Shown here one piece after another: positions 51,601 through 61,177 of a stretch of DNA of 64,000 nucleotides (within the stretch, counting starts at the first letter, position 1; each line of letters begins with the position of its first letter). The DNA is from Galaxea fascicularis (lineage: Eukaryota > Cnidaria > Anthozoa > Scleractinia > Euphylliidae): positions 12,291,863 through 12,355,862 of the forward strand of contig OX419339.1 of NCBI GenBank assembly GCA_948470475.1, given 5' to 3'. The notes beneath the pieces were generated by a model. That model had not been told where the DNA came from and searched no databases. It saw only the letters and a list, made by a program, of their open reading frames with translations. The position numbers and the translations under genes were made by a program.

Positions 51601-54600
51601 TGGACACGATGAGACACCTTTTTGTAGAGCAACTACATGCATTAACGTTTTTAACGCGCCACCAGCCTGTTAAGTGTTAACATTATTGAACATAAATTTG
51701 TACCAGGTACATTGTATTGATTTATGAAACTGGTTTTAATAATGTCCGTTGATTTTTGTTAGAGAGCACTTGAAGCCCATCAACTTAAAACAGCAGTGGA
51801 AAGGACAACGTTAAATGACATCCACATGCAAACGATAAAGGTAAGAGGGTTTGAAGTCTCACACCCTGATTTGATCTTGCAATTTCTTCGCCTTTCACGG
51901 CTGGAAGTGACGTTCTCAGACTGAGAAACTGTAAGGGATTTTTGAAGTATTGGAGCGTGAACAAAATCTGCCTGTACTTGGAAATCTTTTCGAAATTCGT
52001 TAGCAACATTATTTCTTCGCTCAGATCCGAAAGCGTTGTAATCTTCGATTAGAAGTGTTCGTTGGTGAAAATTTGTCGGCAATTTTTATCTGAAAAGGTG
52101 TGCATTAAATTGTCTACCTTGGTAAGCCTTTTGAATTAGCAAAATTGATGTGGCTATTTTAACTGCCCTGTATGTTGTGTGCTCGTCTTTCAGAGTCTTA
52201 CATCGCCCCGCAAGTTACTTCAACCCAACCGACTCAGCCCTCACACTGCAACTAGCACTCCTAAACGGTCGCCGGCCACAAGTCGGAAATCCAAGCTCGC
52301 CTCCTCGCCTGTCATCGGAACACCCGACGAGAAGCCGAAGCCACCGAATGGGTTAATTAGAAGGGACAGCTATAATGACATTGGATCAGACAGCGAGATG
52401 GACGAGCCATTCTTTAATTTCGACTCTGAAGAGATGGACGATGAGGAGCTTTACTGTGAATCGTTGCTGGAAGAACTCAAGAAACAACAGGTGCGAAGAG
52501 AAAACGATTCTTGAGAGGACTGTTATTTCCGTTGGAAAGACTCCCGAAAGCCTTGGGATGGGCTAAACCCAGAGTTGCATGATTAAATGGCGTAGAGACG
52601 TGATTAGACGGCTGCTTTCGGTCTAACTTCCCTTTTTAAAGCTCGCTCTTAGACTTATGAAGACTGAGATAACCATTCACCAGTGGGGAAAAAGTTAGAA
52701 AAATAAGGCAGAGCAGAGATATCGAGAAATGATTTGAGCACATGCTAGACCTATAAACAGCAAACCTCTTTATGGCAGTGCCCCTTAAAGAAAGCTGTGC
52801 ACATCGGTTTATAGATTTCAGTGCAGGATATACTGCAGCGTTTAACGCTTTTCTTGTTCTCTTTTTCTCAGGAAATAAACAATGCTCAGCTTCAACAGCT
52901 TCAGACAGAAGAGGCGACCAGAATACGGCTGAATCAAAACGTCCACAAACTGGAGCATCAAGTGCAGCATCTGACAACGGTCGGTTCTTTGCGCGGCTTT
53001 TCGTGTCTTTTGTTTTTACTTCAATACCTGCCTGCAGTTTATTTGATCACTCTATTACCTACCCGGCAAGGCGATTAACTGAAGGGCATCTCTGGGTTGC
53101 CTTGTGTTCTAATTGAACCAGGGGTATTACGGGCACCCGTTTAAGCTGTCAGAGGTTAGATCGACGTTTGAAATGGGAAACGGCGAAGAAACGCAGTCAC
53201 TGTGGACACGTTAATCTTACGATGGGATTACTGACCATTCTTTCAGGGGGCTCAGTTGATCAGTGTCACAAACTCCTAAGCTTGAAGTGCGACTTTTCAT
53301 CTTCCCTGATGCGAAGAAAAGTTTTCGGTGCTGATTCCAGTGCTCACTCTTAGGCCATGTCCACACTGATGCGTTTTTGTTTGAAAACGCATTCATATGT
53401 ATGCGGTTTGGCCTCCCGTCCACACTGATACGCTCGAAAACGCTGAGCGTTTTCATCGAAAACGGATCCTTTTGAAAACGCTGTTGAAAGTGAATCGTAT
53501 TGAAAACGCTACGGCATCCGCGGTATCAGTGTGGACGCAGATCAATCGATGCGTTTTTACACCTATCGAAAACGCATTCAAACAAAACCGCATCAGTGTG
53601 GACATGGCCTTAGCTGCAGTCCACTAGCCCAGGACTCGTAGAAATTTGGTTAGTAACATTTGAGAACCACTAGCTATTGGGCTACTTGTCACTGAGGAGG
53701 TTTTGGAGAAAGTGTGGTTGAAGAGAAATTCAGTCGGTTTTAGTTAAGTTATTCCCAAAAAAGAAAAGAAAGAAAATTTTCTGACACAAGCTCGGTAATC
53801 CCAATATTGGTCTTGAGAGGCGTTCGGTTCTTGGATAATATATTTTCATAGCCTCCACTAGCTAAGCCCTTGGACTAGTTTGTCGAGCACTGGATTCGGA
53901 TTCTGGGCAAAGTCAAGCTAACACAGTTGATTGTGATTTCGACCTTATTGCCGGTTTTCACTGTCACACCATCATCAAACCATTCAACAAATAAAGTCAA
54001 GAATCAAAGAGATAAAACAAGATGAATATTCAAACAGTCTCCCAAAGATTCAGGTCTGTGCGATGTTTCGTGCAGGAGATATTCAAAGAAGTGTTTTACT
54101 CAAATTTATAAGGCTTTGTACGGAGACGCCATGTTTTGTATGGCGACGCCATGCTCTGAGGGGCACAAATATGGCGACCGGAAGCTGACAAAAACGTATG
54201 TCATCGAGTTTTGCTATAAAAAACCTGTAGTCGTCTTCTGAGGGTTCATAAACATATCAGTACTCATTCTCATATAAGGATTAACCAAGGTGACAGCATT
54301 CTCGGCCGCCATTTTAATATCGTGTCAGGCAAAAGCTTGCTTTATCAAGAGACGAAAAACCTTATCAATCTGAAAATTTGTAAACAGATAAGTCTTCAGC
54401 TGTTTAACTAAACTAAAATCTCAAAAGGATTGATAATACCTTGATAACTTTTAAATTTGTAACGAATACGTCTGTTCTCCATTGCAGGTTTTAAGTAGTG
54501 AACGTGAGAAACACGCTGCTACTGAGACCGAGCTGAACATGAAAAACCTTGGTCTAGCTGACAAACTTAAAGATGCTCGGGGCGAGTTGACGGGTATGCC

Positions 54601-57600
54601 AAAGCCTTTAGTCATTTGAAATGTAGGTAATCGTGTTCTAAGATGTCGAGGGAATCTCGTCACGTTCAGCCATATTGCACGTCTCTTCGTTCCCAAAGCC
54701 ACCACTCCTTGAGAGTTTGAAAGTTCGGTGGATTTTGAACTCCTATTTAGAAGTTGGTTTGAGCTTTTTCTCACACTGACCAGATGAACCAAATGAATGA
54801 GGGTTTGCACGTTCCAGGGGCCCATTTCTCGAAAGTCCCGAAAACTTCTCGGGCCCGAAAAGCCATTCTAAAACTGCGATTCGCTTGTTCTAAAAAGCTA
54901 GTCTTTTACTATGATTTCAAGATACGAAAGGGAAAACTTGTTGCAAAATTTCATACCTGCAAGGAAGAATATTGTGGCACCCGAAATGCGCCCGAAAAGT
55001 TTCGGGAGTTTCGAGAAACGCGCGCCAGATTGCGAGCAGTCTCTTTCTTCTCCTAAGTTCTGTTGCGCGCGCGATGGATCTCGCGAGCGGCGACTCCGCA
55101 AGCCACGAGAAACGCGCGTACGAAGGAAAGGAACTTACAAGGCCTTGCCCTTTTAAGCAATTATCACTGAAACCCAAACCAGTAGCTCGTTCATAGTGTT
55201 ATTTTGAAGCAATATTCATTACGTTGTTCCTCAGTCCTCCGAAGCGAAGTAGAAGACTTAAAGTGTTCGTTACAAGCTTCCGAAAGACAAGTGGACTCGC
55301 TAAAGAAGGAGAGAGATATGGAGAGTATCGAGTCCGGTAGAAGGCTTGCGTCACTGGAGAGTAAGGTATGAGAACAGGGATTTGTTTATTTTGCTTCTGT
55401 ATCGGCCATCAGGCTCAGTTTTTCGCTGATACCTGCTTTTTTGACGAAAAATAATAACACCTGGGAGGATAATGCTACTTCTTGCTGAAAGTCACGTCGA
55501 AATGGCGGTCGCTTTAAAATGTGCTCTCTTTTCTCTTCTTATGGTCGTATATAACTTTGCCTTACAGTTAACAAGGCTGGAAATTGAGAATTACAACCAG
55601 CAGACAGAAATGGAAAGCAATATAGAAATGAACCAGCATTTGCAGGTGAGCGTGATTTTGCCTCTGTGGATGTGCTCCGTTTGAAGTTCATCAACGGGGT
55701 TGATTTATCAAGCAAATTCTCTGAGGTTAGGTTTCATGGCAACGTAGGTAAATGTTTACGAATTAAGATCGCGGGTGATGCGTTTCTGTTCGTAAACTCG
55801 CATTGTTTACAGCTGTTGAACTTGCTCAAGATATTTGATTTCCCTGCAGGAAATTACCACATAAAAGATGTTCTCTAGTGGTATCCCTGTTGATCGGAGC
55901 TTTTAGCATTAGTTTTGGCCCGGTGTGAAATCCACCATACGTTACTTTACTGCTGCATATTTTAAGTTGGAAACGGAGAAGCTTCAAAGTAAAACTCTTC
56001 AAGAAAGTGAGTTCATTCTATCTTAGGCGGATGTGGAAACTCTAAGAGACGAGCTGGAGTTCAAGAACCATAAAATCGAGGAATACGAGAGGATGTTACA
56101 AGGTGAAAGACAGCGTTTGAAGGACGTGGGTCAAGAACTACAGGTACGTGCAATTTTGAATTAAATCGAGGAAGAGTTGGGATAACTTTGGTAGGAATTA
56201 AATGAATGAGGAATTTCCAGTGGCCAGATCCTTTGGAGAATGTGACCTTGCTTGTTCATATTTTTTGCCACTGTTTGACTTCTCTTAGGCAACGTTGGAG
56301 AAATTAGACATACAAACGGAGACCAATAACAAGCTGCTGGCTCAACAAGACAAACAGCAGGTGAGAAAAACGTGTCTGTATTTCTGGTGTTTGACAGACC
56401 CGCTGATCTTTTTCTCGTTAGTTTTGATTTCCAGTTGATGGAATGTGGGTTGACTACATTCTCCACAAAATAGTACTTCGAGAACCTAATTTGTATGACG
56501 TTGGTAGAATTTGAAAGTCCCGCTTGTATTATGTAAGTGCAGGTTTAATCCATGCAGTGTTTGATTTTAAGTGACCTCATTACTTTCCAGGAGATGGTTC
56601 GGGCGCTGGAACAACTCGTGGCCCTCAGAACAGAACTGCAAGAAAGTAACTCAACATGCGAGCAACAGGTGAGACTACTGAGTGGCAAAGCGTGATCACA
56701 GTGACTGGATTGCGCAGATCTAAAATCCCACTTGGCCAAGGAAAAAACGTGTTTCGCTACCTCAAACCACCATTCAGTGATTACTGATACAGCTTGGCAA
56801 TGTTTTTCGTCTTCATTCGCGATTCGCTTTTGTCGTGTAAATACTGTGTTTTTTGAACTACAGTCCTTGAAGGTTAATTTTATTGTAAAGAACTAACGTA
56901 TTTTAATTTTTGTTCTACAGGCTCACAAAATAAACTCCTTGTCAGACGAACTCGAAGAAGCAAAGACCACAATAAGAACGCTGAACAAAAGAAAGGAATC
57001 AGACCTTGTAAGTGATCGTGTTCAAGTTGTTTAGATAGAATTGAATGTGATTGAATTTTAAGAATTCGTAAGTTTGATTGCATGGTTAAAAAAGTCTCAC
57101 AAAGTGCTATAAAATTTGCTATTTCAGGATTGTATAAATAATATGATGGGAACGGTAAAGGAGTTGAAAAAGAACCTTAGCGAAAAGGATGTGAGTAGTA
57201 TTTTTCTGTTACTATATTTCGCTTCACACTGCTTGTCGTACTTCCCTTAACACCAAGTGAACCGGAGAACAGTCACTCATTCAGGGTGCACTTTTTCATC
57301 CTTTTCAGAGCGAGTTATCGTTCATTAGAAACCAGCTTGAGGAAAGTAAAAGCCAACAACAAGAGCTGACTGACAGCATCGGAGAAAAGGTGAGCTGCGA
57401 GGCTTTTGTTTCAGCTTTGTATCCAAGTTGCTTTGCAAAAGTGAGCTCAGCGTTTTCGGAATACCGTTAAGTAGTAGTATCTCTTCAGTCTGCATTGTCT
57501 TGAGCTTGGGGAAAGGAGAAAGCCCGAGTCTCGGCACAAGATGGTAGAACCAGTTTGACTTTCCGAACTTGGTGGCGGTGGCTAGGTGCACTTACTACCG

Positions 57601-58604
57601 TGCCAAAGTGAAAGAGTTACTGAAGGTCATTTTTTTAATGATTTGGTACGTACGTCGTACGATTTACAGGGGTTTCAAAAAGAAAAAAAGTATCAGGAGG
57701 ATATTCAGAATTACCCGGAGGTATAATTTCAGAGCTGAACAAAGAGTTTCCAGCAATCTGATTGGTTCAGCGATTCCTTATATGACGTTATATTCACCGC
57801 GCTACGCGGTGAATATAACATTTTTGAGGCCTGGCTACTACCGAGTCTAAACTGAATTTCATCACAAATAAAATGGATGTTTCATTGTTGTTACTTTGAA
57901 CTACAACACCTAAAGAAAATTCTTAAAACAGGGGTTTCAAAAAGAAAAAAGGTAGGAGGAGAATATTCCCAAGTTCCCGGAGGACTATTGCGCCGCGATA
58001 GCAGCACAGTGCGGCGGAGGCGAGGTTTATGGCGAAGTATCCGGCTCAAACGCTTAAAGTAGCCGGTGACTTGCGTCGGGCGCCGGCTTAAATTAAACCC
58101 CTGTATTTATTACCAGTTGTTTCTCGTGTGAACTTTCTTTTTCTCGTTCTTTCAACAGAAACGAACCATTGAAAAATTAAAGGACAAACTTGATCGAGAA
58201 ACTGACAAGCTTAACAAGGAAATAATGGATCGTGAAATTGAGGTAAGTTCTCAACGATCAGTTTTACCACCCTCTACTTATAACAAACGGCAAAACATAA
58301 CTTACCAATTAAACAGAACTTTGGTTGCTTGCGTTTCCTCGCGCTTATTGATTTTTTTTTGCACTTTTTTCACCTAATGTAGGTTTCTGCTTGACATGTG
58401 ATTTATTCGTTGTATTGAGCTATCGTTAGTCCACCCAGTTGCTTTTTTTTTTCAGAGTCGTCGCTTGAAAGCCATTTTAAGTTTGATTTAATTTTTGTGT
58501 CACAGATGGGTCAATTAAGAGATGATCTTCGTCGCACGACAGAGCAGTACAGAGAGCTTAACCAGGCTCTCGCTCAACAACAACAGCAAATAACGACTTT
58601 ACAG
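36646..58604 (+). CDS. KIF15: KIF15 (kinesin-12) mitotic motor, 3' end beyond window
   Basis: 34 phase-compatible exons, 1176 codons. Exons: 36646-36676, 36803-36827, 43116-43296, 44034-44110, 45169-45206, 45402-45505, 46086-46265, 46458-46667, 46984-47109, 47573-47631, 47913-47976, 48221-48308, 48948-48977, 49085-49266, 49619-49681, 49889-50002, 50240-50333, 50680-50811, 50911-51017, 51193-51336, 51763-51840, 52194-52490, 52872-52979, 54488-54593, 55235-55365, 55568-55645, 56027-56143, 56289-56360, 56591-56668, 56921-57007, 57128-57190, 57309-57389, 58159-58242, 58506-58604. The motor domain is residues ~20-365: P-loop GQTGSGKT (106-113), switch I NRESSRSH (229-236), switch II DLAGSE (264-269). 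RQKDTHAEG and [20 protein letters not shown] match vertebrate KIF15 closely. The rest is coiled coil, interrupted at 710-808 by a Ser/Pro-rich, then acidic segment with SPRK and TPKR, CDK-type sites. KIF15 is a plus-end spindle motor supporting bipolarity alongside kinesin-5. The human protein is 1388 aa, so about 200 residues lie past the window. The first two tiny exons are the least certain. Confidence 0.93.
42332..43017. mobile_element. PIF/Harbinger-like non-autonomous transposon
   Basis: The ends are inverted: CTTAAAGCAACCTTCACACA on the left and, reversed, CTTAAGCGGCTTTCACACGA on the right, both followed by ACAAACT-like bases. TTA occurs at both edges. Internally it carries a minus-strand fragment of a MADF domain and no transposase. 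It ends about 100 bases before KIF15 exon 3. Confidence 0.7.
42640..42744 (-). pseudogene. truncated MADF-domain ORF inside the transposon
   Basis: The minus-strand reading starts at an ATG and gives [15 protein letters not shown], then [16 protein letters not shown], then a stop: 34 residues. The order of FIDEV, PALWD and a Y-K-D match is the start of a MADF (Myb/SANT-like) DNA-binding domain, about 80 residues when whole. After the stop the frame shows no continuation. PIF/Harbinger elements commonly encode such an accessory protein next to the transposase, so this is a relic of the autonomous parent. Confidence 0.6.
44286..44520. mobile_element. MITE, 'GGGGCCCATTTCT' family, copy 1
   Basis: In KIF15 intron 4. 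The left end CTGGGGGCTGTTTCTTGAAG is an inverted, diverged copy of the right end, which reversed reads CCAGGGGCCCATTTCTCAAA. 235 bp, no coding capacity. Related to the element at 54814. Confidence 0.65.
47110..47111 (+). other. non-canonical GC splice donor in KIF15
   Basis: The exon ending ...LTFLLR is followed by GCAAGT, not GT. The next exon, DSLGGNAKT, begins after a normal TTGTCAG acceptor at 47573. Protein identity across the join ([12 protein letters not shown]) fixes the site, since no nearby GT keeps it. AG|GCAAGT is the classical strong context for GC-AG introns. Confidence 0.85.
48472..48802. mobile_element. MITE with GGCCCCGTTCACAC-type ends
   Basis: In the KIF15 intron after the exon ending 48308. 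The left end is GGACCCGTCCACAGGTATCC and the right end, reversed, is GGCCCCGTTCACACATATCC. Flanks are TTG and TTA. The interior is full of inverted AAAACGGAG/CTCCGTTTT words. Confidence 0.7.
53353..53609. mobile_element. PIF/Harbinger-type MITE with TTA target duplication
   Basis: In the KIF15 intron 52980-54487. Terminal inverted repeats of at least 21 identical bases, starting GGCCATGTCCACACTGATG, are bracketed on both sides by TTA (53350-53352 and 53610-53612). The 257 bp between hold many GAAAACGC/GCGTTTTC inverted words. Confidence 0.85.
54814..55026. mobile_element. MITE, 'GGGGCCCATTTCT' family, copy 2
   Basis: In the KIF15 intron 54594-55234. The left end CCAGGGGCCCATTTCTCGAA continues into CCCGAAAACTTCTCGGGC. 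The right end has GCCCGAAAAGTTTCGGG and TTTCGAGAAACGCGC. 213 bp, non-coding. Confidence 0.7.
57666..58108. mobile_element. two tandem MITE copies with ACAGGGGTTT ends
   Basis: In the KIF15 intron 57390-58158. ACAGGGGTTTCAAAAAGAAA occurs at about 57666 and again at about 57930, with GGAGGATATTC-like continuation in both. The second copy closes with AAATTAAACCCCTGT, an inverted terminus. The first has no matching right end before the second begins, so it is truncated or the two form a nested pair. A separate 33-base hairpin sits between them. Confidence 0.65.
57787..57819. repeat. 15-bp perfect hairpin with 3-base loop
   Basis: GTTATATTCACCGCG, then CTA, then its exact complement. A perfect short palindrome inside the repeat cluster, preceded by CTGATTGGTTCAGCGATT. 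Confidence 0.85.
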
Positions 58605-58703
58605 GTGAGCACACTGAGTCATTAGTAAAACATAATTTTTTTTAAAAGTATATGAACGTTGGTCGTGAGTTGATACCACCTCCCTTACCCTTTTTTAGAC
58701 CAA

Positions 58704-59152
58704 GGGCCTGTTTACATGGAGGGAGGGTGCCCCGGCTAAACGGGCTACCCGGCTAGGAGGGTTAAAACATAGCCTGCAATTACATGCAACTCATTTGGCG
58801 GCAAGTTTTGATTTTTCCTTCACTCGTTCTGCTAACGGCCGCTTTTCAGTGCCTAAGGCTATTATTTTGCACTCCATTAATTGAGCGTAGCCACTAGAGA
58901 CAGTTAACGTTAAAAGCGGTCTTCTCACCTCGGCTCGCCGAGTGCCCCGGCACTAACCGTTTACATGGCAAAGAGCTATCTCGCCTAGAGGGGTGCCCCG
59001 GGCAGGCAGACAGGGCGCCCCGGAAAGGCGGGTTACCCTGTCTGGCATGCGAACGTAGGCCTCAATACATTTTCTAAAGAAACACAGGAGAAGATGGCTC
59101 TCCCAGGGTAGCGCGGTTAGCCGGGGAACCCACCGTCCATGTAAACAGGCCT
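58704..59152. mobile_element. MITE with GGGCCTGTTTACATGG ends
   Basis: Terminal inverted repeats GGCCTGTTTACATGG, identical on both ends; 449 bp. The G/C-rich interior has repeated GCCCCGG and GGGTTACCC words in inverse order. It lies after the last visible KIF15 exon. No target duplication is clear. Confidence 0.75.
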
Positions 59153-59399
59153 GTTTTACACTCAACTTTTTGGCGGTATTTTGTCGCGTATCCGCAAACA
59201 ATCACCTTAACATTATCCACGTTTTCACCTCTTATAAAAGGAGCTACGAGGTTTGTGGTGATACATGTATTTCAAATATGGCGTCGAATGAAGGACCAGG
59301 GGCACATGCACGATCATCGCGCGACCGTTCCAGTTATCCAATAGCGGTGTTAAAGTAAAGAAAACGAAACAAAAACTTGCCGTCTTGCGGTCACGTTCT

Positions 59400-59565
59400 C
59401 GAGATAACCTAAAATTTGGTCATTTCACGTTGTTGTTTTGCAGAGGACGGCAAAGAAATGTACCAAAATATAAAACGAACGTGCAGAATATTACTTTTGC
59501 TCATTAATCCCATTGTTTTGTGGCGTTCTCTTTGCCGTCGTCGTCGTCGTTGCTTAAGCTCCCTA
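59400..59565. repeat. GACGAC-rich dispersed repeat end
   Basis: On the minus strand it begins TTAGGGAGCTTAAGCAACG followed by GACGAC units and GGCAAAGAGAACGCC. I recognise this as a type of terminal sequence common among coral repeats. No matching opposite end is seen, so it is probably truncated. Confidence 0.45.
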
Positions 59566-59685
59566 ATAAGAATGAACAGACGTCATTGTTTAATAAACTT
59601 GAACTTTTCCGCGAAAGTAGTGTTTACTGAGCTGATCTCGCGCCGAGATTTCGTCTAGATTAGTTGAGACTTTTTTATCTGCCGG

Positions 59686-59693
59686 GATATAAG
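59686..59693 (+). promoter_or_regulatory. TATA-like element before the hairpin-rich unit
   Basis: GATATAAG in GGGATATAAGCAGTGC. It stands about 300 bases before the first strong hairpin and about 1190 bases before an AATAAA, so it could start a Pol II transcript through the structured region. Confidence 0.35.
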
Positions 59694-59988
59694 CAGTGCT
59701 CGCACAGGCTTTCGAGTGAAATTTTGTTACCATCAAAAATTCGATCAGTAATTTCGTTCGGTATTCAGTCGAAATATGCGATCGTACAGTTGTTTACGGT
59801 GTCGGAGTACGTGACATATTTGGAGGCTGGTGATTCTTGTGATGCTGCCTATATTCTTGTGCCGAGTGTAGGGTGTGATTATCGGAACACGACTTTTTAA
59901 TGAAGATTTTCCTAGCAATCGTGGTTCGCCACTCATCAGAGTTTGGTAAATTTTATGTATGTTGGGGCAGTGTTTTACTCCTACGAAT

Positions 59989-60645
59989 CTCCTCTCTCCG
60001 TGAATCGTCTGTGATAGCTGATTCACTCAGAGGAGTACTACGAAAAGCTGTTGGGTACCCCCTACCACCCTAGGCCTGTTAAGTATCTTTCAGCCAAGTA
60101 CTCGAAACATGCCGTGCGTGTCCCTTCTGTCCTTGAATCGTCAAGAATTAAGCTTAATTCAGTCGACAAGGGAGTGCTTTTAAGCGCTACTATATACCCT
60201 TGCTCGGTGTATTTTGTTCACATAAAACCACAGCTCCATATTTCTTCTGCATGGGAATTGTTTAAATCTGGTTTTAATGGTCGTTGATTTTAATCACTTC
60301 TTCGTGTCCTTATGCTGTGCAGTTGGCCTACGGAAAATTCGTCCATCCAAACCCATGTGCCAGTACGAAGTCAGACAAGACTTAAGTTTTGTTCAGTAGG
60401 TTTCGACAAGGGAGTGCTTTTGAGCGCTACTAAACTACCGCTTGTCGTTAGCCTTTTTATAACTGTTGTCTCCTTTAGGGGTTTTTTGTCCTCTCGACTA
60501 TAGAGACTGGCTATCAGGAAGATAGTTTATTTATTCTTGTAATCTTGTTATTTGACGGCGAGTGCTTGTAGGCGCTATTTTAAGGCCGTCACTGAGTGGC
60601 CCAACTCTAAGAAGAGTGCTTTTAGGCGCTTGTTTAGCCACTTCT
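59989..60645 (+). ncRNA. hairpin-rich putative structured RNA region
   Basis: A double stem opens the region: CTCCTCT/AGAGGAG around GTGAATC/GATTCAC (59989-60035). Four copies of a two-stem motif follow. The inner stem-loop is AGTGCT-TTTA-RGCGCT with only loop and wobble changes. The outer stem differs each time but pairs: CAAGGG/CCCTTG (60167-60202), CGACAAG/CTTGTCG (60404-60447), GACGGC/GCCGTC (60554-60590) and AGAAG/CTTCT (60610-60645). No coding frame spans them. It may be the terminal or leader region of a retroelement or a separate noncoding transcript. No family is recognised. Confidence 0.5.
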
Positions 60646-60873
60646 CATGGCTTTTATCTTCGTTGCTGTAGTGGAAATGTATGTTGCTTTGCAACTACTT
60701 TTTAACCGTGTTTTAATGTTTTTTATCACGATGGTTGTTGGCTGAGGTATGAGGACGTTAAAACTGTGCAAGGTTTTAAAATTGTTTTTAGCCTTTTTTA
60801 TTTATGTATGTAAACCTCGACGATGGGTTTTTAATTTAGGTTTGTGGATGCAATCTTCCAATGTGACCATGGA

Positions 60874-60879
60874 AATAAA
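60874..60879 (+). terminator. poly(A) signal after the hairpin-rich unit
   Basis: AATAAA in CATGGAAATAAAAGTCAC, about 230 bases after the last hairpin. It would close a TATA-to-poly(A) unit of roughly 1.2 kb. Confidence 0.4.
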
Positions 60880-60961
60880 AGTCACAGAGCAGTTCTTTCC
60901 ATTAGCACGTTTTTGATGCTGAGCAAGGTGGTTAGAACTGTTGCGCTTGTCGGCGATATTT

Positions 60962-61177
60962 TCATTCCTTGAGTTCCACGTTTTTAACCTTTTCTTCTTT
61001 AAGAAGTCGGAGAAAGTTCCAGATTTCTACCTCTGGTGCATTTCTCTTCACATTGCTTCTTCGAGTTGGGCCATTACACTTTCCTCTCCTAAACATTTCT
61101 TCTAATCTCCTGTCCGCTTGTTTTCGCTTCAAGGCTATCAGCTGACGAAGATCCTGGATAGTTTCTTTACCAAACAA
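60962..61177 (-). CDS. possible small minus-strand coding exon, unrecognised
   Basis: An open frame to a TGA at 60962 reads as a basic, helical peptide: QDLRQLIALKRKQADRRLEE, later EVEIWNFLRLLKEEKVKN. There is no ATG at the left limit (the listed start is a TTG), so it would need an upstream exon. Composition looks protein-like, but I know no match and splice evidence is weak. Confidence 0.25.
   Translation of the reverse strand: MFGKETIQDLRQLIALKRKQADRRLEEMFRRGKCNGPTRRSNVKRNAPEVEIWNFLRLLKEEKVKNVELKE

Noticed and set aside
59450..59490. Further KIF15 exon after an acceptor-like TTTTGCAG
   Set aside because: In the required phase it hits a stop within ten codons and lies in a dispersed repeat.
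60051..60503. Short ORFs over the hairpin-rich unit
   Set aside because: Low-quality peptides interrupted by stops; base pairing explains the sequence better than coding.
60167..60645. CRISPR-like repeat-spacer array
   Set aside because: Irregular spacing, only four units, variable outer stems and a eukaryotic context.
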